This document shows positions 1 through 11,700 of a stretch of DNA of 64,000 nt, one piece after another. Numbering within the stretch: the first letter of the stretch is position 1; the number at the start of each line of letters is the position of its first letter. The notes under the pieces were generated by a model that saw only the letters and a program-made list of their open reading frames with translations, was not told the DNA's origin and did no database searches. The position numbers and the translations under genes are program-made. The DNA comes from Nannochloris sp. 'desiccata' (Eukaryota; Chlorophyta; Trebouxiophyceae; Chlorellales; Chlorellaceae). The stretch lies in the NCBI GenBank assembly GCA_019044685.2, contig JAGTXX020000001.1, positions 806,001 through 870,000 of the forward strand. Reading direction: 5' to 3'.

Positions 1-1066
1 TGCCCGTGGTGGCACATCTTTATGCATTTGTACTGTATTATCCATATGTAATAAATCGTGTCGTGTGACCCCCATTTTATCCAGATCCTCTTTAGTCGTG
101 AAATTGAAACCGAGACGGCGCCATGTGTTCTTGACGCGGGAATCGTCTGTACTACATAATAAAATACGTGGAATCTTCAGCATCCGACAGATATCTTCAA
201 TTGATTCAAGTAGAGCGCGGCCATTGCCACGATTTCTACGGGTTTCTTGAGTTGCGTAAAAAGGGACTTCAAGCCACCCAGGTCCGATACGGATCGTGGC
301 TGCGGAAATCGGTTTCTGATGGACTAAAATGTGCGGTATAGGTGGTAACGGAGCCCCTAATTGTGAGTGAACTAACGGTTGATCAGAATTATACGGTGCG
401 GAAGGTGGAGGCCATTGTAACTTAAATCGAGGCATGAGTATTAAAACTCGAAAGCCTCCAAAATCTAGCTCGTCGGGATCTTCTGGTTCGGAGGCTGTAA
501 CAGTCCAATCTAGGTATTCGTGAATGGTCGCAGCACGGGGAGCTTCTGCACGTTTTGTACCTGGTCTAGGAGGAGGTTGTTGTCCCACTTCAAAGGCTTT
601 AAAGAGGAACGGGAGTTCATCGCGCGCATTGCGGCGGCCTTCCGTGGGGGTTGGTTGGGCATAATCTCGGATAGCAAAGACTACATTGGGTCTGTACGAT
701 AGTGGAATGGAGTGCGTTAGGTCGAGAGAGAGGAACAGAGGTTACGAAGAAGAGTTCTTCATAGGAACAAGTAAAAAATAAATAGAGTTGGTCGGGATGT
801 TTTTTTCCTCACCTGCCAGGGATCTCCCAGCAGTGGTTGAGCGGCAAGGTGCTGATAGGATCTCTATATTGTTTTAAGACATCGCGACGAGCTTGACGTT
901 CTTCCCTTTCTTTTAAATGCTCGGGAGAATAAAAGGCCTCAGGATCAATAGGATTATGAGGATGCGCCCCATTTGTAGCGGCATCGGGTGCCGCAGGGTC
1001 CACAGGAGGGATCTGTGGGTTACTAGGAGGCACATCTGTGCCATTCTCATGCTTTACCTCCGCCAT
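1..1066 (-). CDS. GNAT-like N-acetyltransferase domain protein, partial (3' end beyond window)
   Basis: Two coding exons read on the minus strand: 1066-813 and 691 running open to base 1. The intron (812-692) has GT-AG ends and joins phase 2 to give a continuous frame with no stop. The ATG at 1066 is the only plausible start. The first 85 residues are Pro/Asp rich and look disordered. The part nearest the window edge has the shape of a GNAT fold: a strand ending near VPFYATQETR, an R-x-G-x-G-like acetyl-CoA loop (RRNRGNGRALL), a helix, a strand (RILLCSTD), then a late motif WRRLGFNF where GNATs bind the pantetheine arm. It resembles the acetyltransferase half of plant PHD-GNAT proteins, but no PHD finger is visible here. 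The substrate is unknown, and the C-terminus is cut by the window. Confidence 0.6.
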
Positions 1067-1516
1067 TTGGAAGGTTTATGCTCGCAAGCTGGTTGCGTTG
1101 CGTTCCTTTTTAACTTGAATGTTAATGGAAGCTTTGGGGACGCTTAAAAAGCCATTTCTCGCCAAGATGTCGGTCTAATAATGTCGGGAAAGTACCTAGA
1201 GGCCTGTTACAACCGATTCCGACTGGTGTTCAAGCCTTAATGCTGAACGAAATACCAAACTTGCCTTTTCCAAAAAATCAAGCGCTCTCTTTGTCGGGTT
1301 AAAAACTGTTCTCCCTAGACTTGCATGCATTATTTCCCCCCCCAGATCTGGATATTGGAAGCTTGTTCTATTGGATCAGGCAGTAAAAGAGTTCGAATTG
1401 TTTCAATATTTTGAAAATTGTCTCGATTGCTTGATCGCAGCAACTTCCTCGACCCTTGGTTGGTTTCCCTGCCGCGTGTCCAGAATCTTATACATGACCA
1501 GATTGTTTATTAGCGC
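1067..1516. promoter_or_regulatory. Divergent intergenic region
   Basis: About 450 bp separate the divergently transcribed GNAT-like gene and the tRNA nucleotidyltransferase-like gene, so it should carry both promoters. I see no clear TATA box or repeat; a short C-run lies near 1336-1343. Confidence 0.3.
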
Positions 1517-4078
1517 ATGTTGTTAAGGCGCGCAGTTATGTCTGGCTTAGCCTTTTTAATACAGCCCTTTGCTGCTGCTACCGCTCCAAGCCCAGCCTTT
1601 TTCTCCTCTTCTATTCTGGGCAATTCTTTAAGCCTGCTTAGAGCAGAGTCAGTTGCGTCTTTAAGAACGCTGGCAGCACGTAGGTTTACCTGCAATGCTC
1701 AATATGGAAGCAGACAATTTTCATCATCAGACCCTCTGCTTGCTGGAGCACCCGTGGCGGCAGCGACAGTGGCTGGAGGAGGAGGTAATAGAGACACTCC
1801 ATCTTCTTCTTCTTCTCCCCCCCCAAAAAAGCCACGCAAGGCTGCTCCTAGAAGAAGAAAAGCTAAATTCGCTAATAATGATTACGTCGAAGCAGCAGCT
1901 GCAGCTGCCGACCTTCTCGATCTAGACTTGATTAAAAACAACGACAACAATATTGGAGGGGAAAAAGAGCAACACAAATTTGTCTTTGAGACAACACAAC
2001 CAAACGAAGCCTTGGATTTGTTGCCTCCAGCTCTTGTATTAGAAGATGACGCGCATCCTATCCGTGAACACCTCATTTCAGGCGCAGCATGGACAGTCCT
2101 CTTGCGCCTCCGCTCCTCCGGCCACCAAGCTTACATCGTGGGCGGAACCGTCCGCGACATGCTTTTAAACAAAATTCCTAAAGATTACGACATTCTCACT
2201 TCTGCAGAACCTCCGGAAATAGAGTATTTGTTCCCACGCGCGTTTGTATTAGGTAGAAGCTTTCCTATTTGCCATGTCCACCATGATAATGAAATTATCG
2301 AGGTAAGCAGCTTTAGTACAAATGCCGACCCGTCCAGAATTCCATTGGACGTAGCTGCGATGATGACTATGAGTGGAAGAGAATCTGGAAGACGAAGCAG
2401 GAGTAGTAATAGTAGTAGATTATCACGAGGAGGGAGGAAAGGGCAACTCTCGAAGAGAGTTGTCGGGAGCGATAATGACGGAAATAATGACGGGGGTGGT
2501 GGCTGGAGGTCTGCTTTAGAAGAATTAATCGATGATGAGGATGCTACAGGGGCATTAACGAGTAGCTTGATGAAAAATGAAGGTCCTACATGGGCTACTG
2601 CACGTCGTGATAACGCCACTAAACGAGATTTTCGGGTAAATGGACTTCTCTACGACCCCTTCTCCCGTATCTTGTATGATTATGTCGGCGGTATTGCCGA
2701 TTGTACTGCCAAAATTCTCCGTACAATGGGTTCCCCGACACATTCATTTACCCAAGACCCCGCTCGGATATTACGTGCTGTCCGTCTCGCAGCACGAGTG
2801 GGTTTAGAAATTGAAGAAGAATGCTCCAATGCCATGACGTCGATGGCCATGACGACTGCTAAATTGCCTCAAGGAAGGTTGCAGATGGAGCTTGCAGCGA
2901 TGTTTACACATGGTGCTGCGTTGCCTGCGTTGCAATTGCTGTGGAGGTATGGGTTATTGGATATGCTGTTGCCTCACCATGCCGTCATGCTTTCAAAACA
3001 ACACATACCTAGGGAAGAAAAAATTGAAAACATCAATGAAGCAGACTGCGGCAAGGAAAATATCGATAACGATATTGTTTCGATTTCTTCCAACGCACCG
3101 GCAAGTTCTCAAGTTTTATTTGCGTTACTCGCTGAACTGGATAAAACCGCATCTGCATGCAAGCCTGCTGAGACTGCCGTGTGGGTAACGGCCATTGTTG
3201 CACCACTCGTGGCACAAGAATGCCAACGAGCGGTGGAGCGTCGGGCAGCTGCACAATTGAGGAAACAACGACAAACAGATGCTGAAGATGAGGAAGAACG
3301 GAGTAGTAGTAGCTCTAGTAATGAATGGTACGATGTAGACGATATTGATGCTTTACTTCCTTCAAAAAAGATCAATATAAGCAATAATGGGGTCGCTGCA
3401 AGAGCGAAAAGAAAATTAAAAAATTCCGATGGAGCTGGAAAAGCGGGAGGAAAAGAAGAGGAAGAAGAAGCAGGGGCAGTAGATGGTGTGCCTTGTGGTC
3501 CAGAGTATCTAGAAATATACGGAAAGATTGTAGATAAAGTCATGGCAAAGGTGTTGAGCAAACCAATTGCTAAAACTCAAAAACAATTAGCAAAAATTGC
3601 ACCGTGTGCTGTTTTGTTGGGCAGCGGTGGGGGAGTGAAAAAGAAGAAGAGTACCAAAAATAACGATTCTACCCCTTCTGTTACATCTGCCCACGGTATT
3701 TCTAATGGTACTTCTGCTTCTACGAATACAGCTAGTAATAGCAGTAGTACAGCCAGCCCTGCTGTTCCAGTACTTTCTTGCGTATTGCCTCGTCAAGCAG
3801 TTGAGGCTGCCCGCAGCTATCTTAAACTAGAAGCTTTGCTACGAGGCCAAGAGCTCCCAGAACTAAACGCGTCCTCATATGATAAAGAGCGCGGAGGAGC
3901 AGCAGCAGGGGGGAAGAAAAGAAGTGGTGCTCAGCAGCCAAGGCATATTGGTCGTTCAAAAAAGGGACGGGGGAGAAAATTGGCTGCAAATGAATATTTG
4001 GTGCTGCAGTTGTTGCGAGCTCCTAGCGTACAATGGGCTCAGGCAACACAGCTTGCAATGGATGGTGAAGAAGAATGA
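1517..4078 (+). CDS. tRNA nucleotidyltransferase / poly(A) polymerase (PcnB/CCA family), probably organellar
   Basis: Single-exon 853-residue protein. After an N-terminal stretch rich in Arg, Ser and Ala that looks like an organellar presequence, a class II nucleotidyltransferase head begins near residue 185. It has the GG-x-VRD metal-site motif (GGTVRDMLLN) and the DxD pair in KDYDIL. The arginine-rich RRD...RDF-x-VN element and the conserved TQDPARILRAVRLAAR helix follow. This is the order seen in bacterial PcnB and CCA enzymes and in their plant organellar relatives, which add CCA to tRNA or A-tails to RNA. A low-complexity Ser/Arg/Asp insert of about 80 residues splits the head domain, and the C-terminal third is interrupted by acidic, poly-Ser and Lys-rich inserts. 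The protein is therefore much longer than bacterial members (about 410-465). Sequence alone does not settle CCA addition versus polyadenylation. Confidence 0.85.
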   Translation: MLLRRAVMSGLAFLIQPFAAATAPSPAFFSSSILGNSLSLLRAESVASLRTLAARRFTCNAQYGSRQFSSSDPLLAGAPVAAATVAGGGGNRDTPSSSSSPPPKKPRKAAPRRRKAKFANNDYVEAAAAAADLLDLDLIKNNDNNIGGEKEQHKFVFETTQPNEALDLLPPALVLEDDAHPIREHLISGAAWTVLLRLRSSGHQAYIVGGTVRDMLLNKIPKDYDILTSAEPPEIEYLFPRAFVLGRSFPICHVHHDNEIIEVSSFSTNADPSRIPLDVAAMMTMSGRESGRRSRSSNSSRLSRGGRKGQLSKRVVGSDNDGNNDGGGGWRSALEELIDDEDATGALTSSLMKNEGPTWATARRDNATKRDFRVNGLLYDPFSRILYDYVGGIADCTAKILRTMGSPTHSFTQDPARILRAVRLAARVGLEIEEECSNAMTSMAMTTAKLPQGRLQMELAAMFTHGAALPALQLLWRYGLLDMLLPHHAVMLSKQHIPREEKIENINEADCGKENIDNDIVSISSNAPASSQVLFALLAELDKTASACKPAETAVWVTAIVAPLVAQECQRAVERRAAAQLRKQRQTDAEDEEERSSSSSSNEWYDVDDIDALLPSKKINISNNGVAARAKRKLKNSDGAGKAGGKEEEEEAGAVDGVPCGPEYLEIYGKIVDKVMAKVLSKPIAKTQKQLAKIAPCAVLLGSGGGVKKKKSTKNNDSTPSVTSAHGISNGTSASTNTASNSSSTASPAVPVLSCVLPRQAVEAARSYLKLEALLRGQELPELNASSYDKERGGAAAGGKKRSGAQQPRHIGRSKKGRGRKLAANEYLVLQLLRAPSVQWAQATQLAMDGEEE

Positions 4079-4813
4079 AAACGAATAAATACATGAATGA
4101 ATACAACTCGAACTTGTTAATTTAAAGCTCGTACTGGTGTGAATTATTAAAAATATAAAATCAGGCAGGTTTATTACCGTACTTTCATTTGGATGATTCC
4201 CAAAATTCTAAATGCGATTATTCTCTCTGCTCAGGTCTTTTCTCAGAGTAGTGTATTAATACATATGGATTTCTTTAGTTGACTATGTTGCTACCTGTCT
4301 GTAATTACTCATACTGTGCTGACTCGCTTACATAGTACGCTCTCGTATATGCGTTTACAAAAGACACAAATGGACATACTAATTTATTTATCTAGAGGAG
4401 AAGTCCACAATTAAAAATAAAAAAATTTGACGACAACATTCCAAAAGAGGGCAGAGTAAAACATAGAATAGAGGGAAGTTCAAATACAGAAAGCAGAAAT
4501 TTTCAAGGCGGGCAGAAGTTCACACAGCAATTCTGTGGTTTTAAGAAAGGGAAAAAAAACCCTGCCATCCTAGGTATCTCTCCGCAGTAAATCCAGTTGA
4601 ATAATTGAGTTTCAAAGTTAAGAAATAGTTTAAAATTTTTCTAAAGAGAAAATTACCCCACTCCGTGACTGACTCGTCATCGAGTGGCAGCAAAATTTAA
4701 AAGGGAAGTGAATAGCAGTATTTGCTTCCCATTTCGTGTTTTTTGCTACCCTTTCTCTGAGACTAATAACGGAGGAAGCTACGTTTAAGTTAATTAAACC
4801 TCAGACCGGAATT
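4079..4813. other. Intergenic, convergent 3' ends
   Basis: AT-rich spacer between two convergent genes. A possible AATAAA signal lies just after the upstream stop (near 4084). No open frame or repeat is supported. Confidence 0.4.
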
Positions 4814-5670
4814 CTACGACTTGCGGCTGCTGCAGCACTTCATAATGCCGGCAAGCACAATACTGGCAAATAATGCAAATTCAACCCAGCACATGATCAT
4901 AATAACCATGCGCTCGTGATTATAAGGAGCGTCGCTAGCTTCGGATTTGGTGTCGTTATAGACGTTGGTAACGATGATGGAAGCAGCAAGCCAAGCGGCA
5001 GTACCGAGGATGCCAAAGATGAGATCCAGAATACCACCGAGGCCACAGACGTTGCAAGTATAGCACTGAATAATACCAATAACGATACCAACAGCAATGG
5101 TAACACCGCCTAGAATCTCAAGGAACAAGCAGTTGCTGCTGGCAATGTCAGAGGTGGAGAAATTGCCAGCTTCGAGGCCAGCAGTGCCCAAAGCGCAGAA
5201 CCCTTCAGTAAGTGTATCTTCACTGCCGAAAACGCCGCCGATATCGACATTGACATCAGACAATTTAAGGGCAGTGTAAAGCACGATGGCAAGAGCGAGC
5301 AAAGACTGCAAGACGAGAAACAAAAGAGATACAAAATTGGTGAGAGGGAAGAGTTGAGAAGCGGCCAAGGTTACGCTTTTGAGGTCCTAATTGATCATCG
5401 AGATATATTTGTGTGTTTACGCTATCCAAAATGGCAGAGATACCCCAACTAAAGGCACATCGAAAGCGATCAAAGCTCATGATAAAAAAATAATCGCAGC
5501 TCAGTCCAAACAATGAAGCCTTTTTTTAACTCACCACAATACTTGCCGCAATAGTAGCAATTAACTACAATGAAAACATAGAGAGTGTTAGCCTATTGAA
5601 CAAGGTTAATCGGATAAAGCAAGCAGTACATTGAATCGCTTACGCCAACAGTTCCCTTGATCAAGCCCAT
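4814..5670 (-). CDS. Four-transmembrane (tetraspan/MARVEL-like) membrane protein
   Basis: Deduced as three coding exons: 5670-5644 (27 nt), 5564-5535 (30 nt) and 5386-4814, giving 209 residues. The long open frame reaches back only to a TTG, with a stop upstream at the acceptor, so the start must lie in upstream exons. The ATG at 5670 plus a 30-nt micro-exon restores phase 0 throughout, with consensus GTAAGC and GTGAGT donors. The product has four hydrophobic helices: near the N-terminus, then about residues 110-135, 140-165 and 180-200. A Cys-bearing loop lies between helices 1 and 2, and the C-terminus is a short Cys/Ser/Arg/Lys tail. The topology resembles tetraspan or MARVEL proteins, but the CCG tetraspanin signature is not evident. 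Function unknown; likely an endomembrane or plasma-membrane protein. Confidence 0.7.
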
Positions 5671-6390
5671 AATGTCTATCTGAAAGCAATTAATGAATTC
5701 GAGGAAGTAAATGGCCAATGTCCACTGCTGAACGCGTTCTAAATGGGAGATTTTTGATCAAGTTCTGGTACTGCACAGCATGCTGGGCTCAGCTGCCAGC
5801 TAGCTGAGCTAGTCATTTCATTCTAGTAGCTGGGCTGGGCTGGCCAGGCTAGTCGGAGGGAAAGCCCATAGATGGAAGGCCCAGAAAAGAAAGTGCTATG
5901 AAGCTGACAACCTAAACCTCCTATCTACTTCTAGACAACAATCTAAGCTCTATTATCTACTTTGAAAAAGACTAGAACTGTCTTTCTGTAGCACACGTGT
6001 AAAATTATAATTCAGGTTTTCCATATTCGTATCAGCTCCTGCACCCAGTTTCGCTACAGCAGCAGCTGTAATAGTCCTAATAGAATGGAAGAAATGTGCC
6101 TCCAGCAGCGGTAAATAATAACAATAATATCACGGCGGTGCAAAGCCGGGATCACGGACGGACCCAGAAGTTTGCTGGGTACGCTCTCTTCGTAGAGCAG
6201 TACCCGATATGTCAAATCTGACAGTTTCCCCCTTACTCCCTTTGCGAGCCCATCGACGGGCTTCAGCGGGCTCCAGAAAGCATGGCAGGGCCCGCCGGCG
6301 GGCAGGTGGGCAGGGAAGCTCGCAAAGGCATAACAAGAAATGTCGTCTCAATAAGAGCAAGGACCCCACTTCACTTCCCCCTGCCGTTGT
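5671..6390. repeat. Intergenic region with GC-rich hairpin-forming segment
   Basis: No gene is supported. Around 5765-5860 there are repeated AGCT/GGGCT words (AGCTAGCTGAGCT, GGGCTGGGCTGG). At about 6175-6204 an imperfect hairpin pairs GGGTACGCTCT with AGAGCAGTACCC. A larger stem pairs CCTTTGCGAGC (about 6238) with GCTCGCAAAGG (about 6317), enclosing GC-rich sub-hairpins (GCCCGCCGGCGGGC). The base composition is clearly richer in GC than the flanking UTRs, which suggests a non-autonomous mobile element or its remnant. Confidence 0.45.
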
Positions 6391-6393
6391 CTC

Positions 6394-7056
6394 CCGTCTT
6401 TTCACTAAGTTATCGGACAATTAATTAGTTTTTGAGGGCTGTCCGAGCTAAAAACAATTGTTCCAGGCGAGCTTGTCCGATCCAGGTTTGGCAAACTTTG
6501 GGTTGCCTAAAAGGCCTTAAAATAACGTTTTTTTCGCATTTCCGAGCTGGAAAACGTGGCTTTAGACTCAGTATGGATGGATCAAGGCCCTCAGAAAGCA
6601 CAAAAAGACAGCCAAACTTGCTTGTCTTTTTGTGACGATGAAGTGGAGGACGGCGTGCCGGCTAGTGCAAATGGCCAAGACTATGGACTTCCATTCCATC
6701 TTGCGGAACGGTATGAAGAGACGGACATACCCGAGTTTGATCCAAATGCTAGCTATGCCTTAGAGTTGTTAGATTAGTAGTAATGTAGATGAAAGAGAGG
6801 GGCGGGGGTGTTCGGTAGAGCGGCGGCGGGATGCGAATCCGACACCTGCCCTTAAATTGTTGTTTTGACTTTTTTTTAAGCCGGACCTTGTGTAAATGTG
6901 TTGCATATCATAGTGCTGTGGTAGTAGATAGCTTGTGTGGCTTGAAACTGGCCGTTTTAGCCTGTCCGACTTTCTTAGAATTTCCAGATCAGCCCTGTCC
7001 GAGCTCAAATAATTAACGTTTTTGAGGGCCTGTCCGATAACTTAGTGAAAAGACGG
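6394..7056. mobile_element. Short element bounded by 26-bp terminal inverted repeats (MITE-like)
   Basis: A 26-nt sequence at 6394-6419 (CCGTCTTTTCACTAAGTTAT followed by CGGACA) occurs as its exact reverse complement at 7031-7056, bounding about 660 bp. The word TGTCCGA recurs several times just inside both ends, with a partly repeated GTTTTTGAGGG block, as in nested subterminal repeats of hAT-like or other cut-and-paste elements. No transposase motif is visible and I could not identify a target-site duplication. It may be a non-autonomous element that has captured a coding fragment (see 6577-6777). Confidence 0.55.
6577..6777 (+). CDS. Small unknown ORF inside the inverted-repeat element
   Basis: The frame from the ATG at 6577 encodes 66 residues, acidic and with plausible codon use. 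It ends in an Asp/Glu-rich, Leu-terminated tail (YALELLD), and the frame is open further upstream without an ATG. It could be the 3' exon of a captured host gene, a transposase tail or chance. No family is recognised. Confidence 0.25.
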   Translation: MDQGPQKAQKDSQTCLSFCDDEVEDGVPASANGQDYGLPFHLAERYEETDIPEFDPNASYALELLD

Positions 7057-7421
7057 TATAAATTGATCCGAGTCGGGCCTAGCTGGCGCCAGGAATGCCG
7101 GCTAAACTCAAAAGGATTCTCCCGACCTTTGGGATAAATCACAATTATTTTCTCCAGCCCTGGGCAGGCAGGCCCATAAAATACATGTGGGAAACGGAAC
7201 CAGCAGTTTGTATTTCTTTCTTTCGATTAAATCTCTCTTTCCCAATCGGTCAAGTTACAAAGGGCTGGTGTTTCCCATTTCAAATCATACACACAGCACA
7301 GTGCACAGCACGTTGTCAAAGTTGCAAGTTTTCATTTATTTAAGGGGTTTACGGGCGCGAACCGTCATTTAAAGGGTGAAGTCCGACTGGAGATATTCTG
7401 CAAAACTCGGAGAGGCAAGCA

Positions 7422-8412
7422 ATGGGCCGAGTGAAGATGAGTGAGCCTAGATGCTCAACAGTTGTTGTTTGGACTACTACTGAGTTCGAAGCAGCGATGA
7501 AGGATGATATTGAAGAAGAGACATGCGTATCGAAATCAGAAATAGACGCGGCTATGTCGAAAATGCTGAGAATAATGCTAGGAGACAGCAACAATCAGCC
7601 TATAATTCAGTCGACTTTACGCTCGAAAGCTCTCGCTGGTGCTGAGAGCGACCTTAGGTATGTCCTACTTTCAACTATAAAATAATAGTGTTATCGATCG
7701 AGATGGTTGAATACTGCTGCGAACCTTTCAAATCACCATTGTTGCCTTGACTGGCTTGATTAATTTAAACCCTCTCTATTTTTTGCAGCAAGTATGTCAT
7801 AGAGTTAGCGCTACTTAGCTTAGTAGATCAAGGGCTTCTCAATCGCCATGGCTATGGAAATTTTGCTTTGTATACGGTGCGTGTTTTATTGTTTTTTTCT
7901 CCTTCCATCCTCCCGTCGATCAATCGTTCAAGATCGTGACTCGTCCTCTTTCTCTTTTCATGCAGATCCCGCAAGACGCGCTTCATGAAGCAACAAAACT
8001 AGCATACTTAGAGTTTTCCACGGAAGATAGCGCCATCTACAGCAGCCAACAACACTTACAACTAAACCAGCAACAGCAGCCACCTATCCTCGGGTATGTC
8101 CCGCCGCTTCCCATCACAGCCCCTCCCTGCTCGATATACCATCCTGCCTCCCCTCGCCCCCGCAGTGGGCGTAGCCATAGCACTGAGAAGTTGTCTTCAG
8201 TGATACACAGGGTCCGTCTAAATGGAAAACGCGGTCACAATAGCATTAATAGTTTAAATAACATTGAAGAAAGTCAACTTACGGGTGGCAGTGGAATGGT
8301 TAGAGAAACACGAGAGAAGCGAGCTCGTATAGGTCGACCGCCGGAATGTCAATCTCAATCTCTTCTTCATGTCGGTGGTAGTAACAATGGTCCTGCACCA
8401 ATGAGCCCTTAG
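7422..8412 (+). CDS. Unknown protein with possible N-terminal winged-helix-like region
   Basis: Three exons, 7422-7657, 7789-7876 and 7966-8412, with consensus donors (GTATGT, GTGCGT) and TTTTGCAG/TTCATGCAG acceptors, give 256 residues in continuous phase. Residues 1-110 are helical and end in an LLSLVDQGLLNRHG..NFALYT segment that reads like the recognition helix and wing of a small winged-helix domain. That is inference from pattern only. The C-terminal 140 residues are low complexity: poly-Gln, Pro-rich stretches, and basic patches (REKRARIGRPP) that could act as nuclear localisation or AT-hook-like signals. I do not recognise the family; a nuclear DNA-binding role is a guess. Confidence 0.6.
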
Positions 8413-8717
8413 ATGTGATATGAAGATATGAATTGTTAAATGTTTTATTTTACTGAAGAATCCTAACTCTCCTTTCTTTCCTCTGCTTCTTGTTTTTTTG
8501 TTTTGTTTCTTTCTTTCGGAAGCTTCTTCTAGTCATTACTTTGTTTCTTCTATACGCTTTTAGATGCTTTTCAATAATGCAATTACATCTATGACCATGC
8601 ATGTTGAATAACTTAAATTGTCAGCTTTCTACCTGTCGATAATTTGCTTTATAAAACACAGCCTCTATGAGTCTCCGTCACCCTCACTGCTGTCGCAAGA
8701 CGCAAACACGTACTTCT

Positions 8718-11700
8718 CTAGTCCGTCACCCGTGCACTTGCCGCTGCTGCCAAGCTTTGTCGTGTAAATTCATAGATCCCTATAGCTGCGCTCACATGAA
8801 CATTCAAACTACGAACCACACCTAATTGTGGAATCTCCACCGTCGCATCCAACAACTGTAATAGATCTGCAGGCACACCTTCCTTTTCAGCTCCAAGCAA
8901 TAACACAGTCTTTCTAGGGAAATTATATTCTTGCAATCGAGTCGATTCTGCAGTTTGTTCTAATCCTACTAGACTATATCCCTCGGTGGCTTTTTTTCTA
9001 AGCCAGGGCGCTAATACAATAGGAGAGACTTGTTCAATAGGAACCCAATGCTCTGCTGAAACTGAAATCGAGGCAAACTGAGGATGTTTGGTTATTGAGG
9101 CATCCGCTAAAACCAATTTGCTGGCTCTAAACACTTCACACGTGCGCGCCAAGCCGGCTAAGTTAGGCAGCTTGTCGATGAGGGAAGCGACGATAATGAG
9201 TTCTTGTCGAGCTTGAGTCTGTGCTGTGGCTATTGCTTCGTCGACTGCTCTGCGAAGCGGATCTGCCTCGAAATCATCTACAACCACTGCACCCTTGTTT
9301 GTTGTGGTGATACTAGTCGTTTTGTTGTGATTAGAACACGAGGAAGAGGAAGAAAGCGCAGCTAAACCGAGTGCAGCACCCCATGGATCCGTAACAGCAG
9401 CTTCTTTATCACTTGGAGTGATTTTACGTTGATAGAAGTCTCCCCCCGCAGTTGCAGTTGCAAATGTCGTTGCTTCTTTAAACCCGTTCCCGTTGGCCAC
9501 CACCGCGGTCTTTTCTTGTTTTCCTCCTTCTCCTTTGATAACGTTCCGTCTAATTTCATCTTGTAGAGCAAAATCAGCCATTTTTGCTTCAATTTCGTCT
9601 CTAAGAGCCATTTTTTCCTGTGCTAAATAGCCTAAAAGACAATCCATCAAAGGCACCGGGACGCCTTCTAAGGGGCCACCGGTATTTGAAGTGCCCAGCA
9701 ACGCAGACTCCTGTAGTAAAATAACAATTGAAAGTTGAAATTTAGTAAAAATCAATAATACAGGTTAGAAAACAATCAAACAGAACCATTATAATAATGG
9801 GCGAAATTTATGGGAGATAGATTATAACTGTAAACTGTAAATAACTTGAAAAGGAAAGAAGAACTGCCGGGGCGGGGCAAAGAAAAATGTAGATTTTTTT
9901 TTCTCTTACCTCGCACAGAATTCCTTTTGGAGAAGTCGCTCTCTCAAAATCAAAATTATCAAGTCCAAAGTCGACCCCCATAGCTCCTCTTAATCTCTTC
10001 AAATCAAGATTGGTACTGAAAAATTTATAAAACGCAGCATACGAGGCATCTTCCTCCTGCAGCCAAGGGTAGACTTCGCCCATTCTCCACAACACAAGCT
10101 GCGCAAAGGTCCTACTACCATGGACAAACGTCGCAGCCCAAGGTAACATTGCAGAAACCACTTGCTTGATCAACTCATTTTTCTTTGTTTCTTCCAAAAT
10201 CGTATTGTTTTCGTCTTTTTTCGCTGCAAGAAACGCGGATACAGCTGTTATACTCATCAAACTAGGGCACGCTTCATTTCTCTGTTCAAAATAATCGCAG
10301 ATTCGAGGTAATAAACATGATTCTAAAAGATTAGGTTGAATTTTTATCATTCTCAACGCTACTATCTCTTGAAATTGTTTCACTGTTGCTGCATTGGGAA
10401 TATCTAAAGCATCCAGCAACTGCATCAGCGTTTCTGCAGCAGCAGAGGAGGGCACAACAGGGCATAGCACGGTCAATGCTTGCCATACACGAAGTTTTTG
10501 CCTATGGATTGGACCTCGATGTAAATACCGCCCAGTACTGAGCTCAGGATCGGTCATGGCGAGATTGAAAAGAAGGCTCCAAATCTGTTTTGCAGCAGCC
10601 AGGCCAACAAGAGCTTCACTATTCTCGTCTTTTTCTTCGAAAGTTTTAGCAGCTGGCAGACCTTCGTGGACCCAGGAGTGTAGTAAACACAAGGAACCTA
10701 CACGTGGTGCAGCATAGGAAGCCATGTGTGCTCTAGCAAGCGCAGGGTCAAGAGGCTCCAATAATGCAGTAAGCTCTGCTGCTGTGGGCTCGTCAAGAAT
10801 GGCGTCATCCTGCAGAGAAAGAAAAATAGATGGAAGAAGACGGGAGAAAGGGGGAATGTTTAGCAGAAAGAAAATGGAGAAAGTCGAGGGAATTACCTAA
10901 TTACTCATAAGAAAACAAATATATAGAAGAGTGATGGAGTAAAGAACACGCAGAGTAGAGAACAGCACTCTAAAACAAGAAAGAAAGTAAGAAAATTAAA
11001 CCTACCAAGCTCTGGAGATGACCTTCCTCATCAAAACCCATTTGCAGTAAATCCACTACAACATCGCAATAAACTGCACCCAGGGCAGGAAACGCAGCTA
11101 ACAACGCAGAAAATTGAGTTGAAAACAACACAAAAGTTCGCGAATGCCGTGTTGAGGCCTTAAAAAAGCCCTTGACAATATTCCTCACTGCTCCAACAAC
11201 TCTTCCATTCTCTCCTTCTTTTTCTCCTCCTTTTTGGTGCAGCGCTTCCTGGCCTGGGTGGAAGAAACACGGGTGAAGGCAGCAAGAAAGCACTGCTGCT
11301 GTCATTCCTGTGCGTTTTCTAAGCTGAATACTCAATCCAAAGAGCAAAGCACCTCCCATCCATCCTACTACATCATTTAAAGTCGCGTTATCACCAGCAG
11401 CAAGGAGCTTGGATACTAATTCGTGGTACTGTTGTTTTTCTGCAATGTGCTTTTCAGCGTGTTCACCACCACAATTACCACCACCAGCTTCTGCTGCTGA
11501 TGCCTTCGCTGCTGCATCGACTACAGCACGCACCATAACTTCAGAATTTTGCACCAAAGATGGAACCATAGCTCTCAAACAACGTATATACGGAATAACA
11601 GCATTGCTTCCTTCAGGAGCTCCACTAATTCCAAGAATCGCGGATGCAAATATTCTGCCTTGCAGCTCTAAAGGAAAAATTTGACTTTTTGACCCTGGTG

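Noticed and set aside
2185..2619. 144-codon minus-strand frame within the nucleotidyltransferase gene
   Set aside because: Shadow of the sense frame; Leu/Pro/Ser low complexity.
6820..6860. Possible tRNA gene (GCGAATCC-like T-arm)
   Set aside because: No matching acceptor stem, D-arm or anticodon stem around it. I found no tRNA elsewhere in the window, though I could not run a covariance search.
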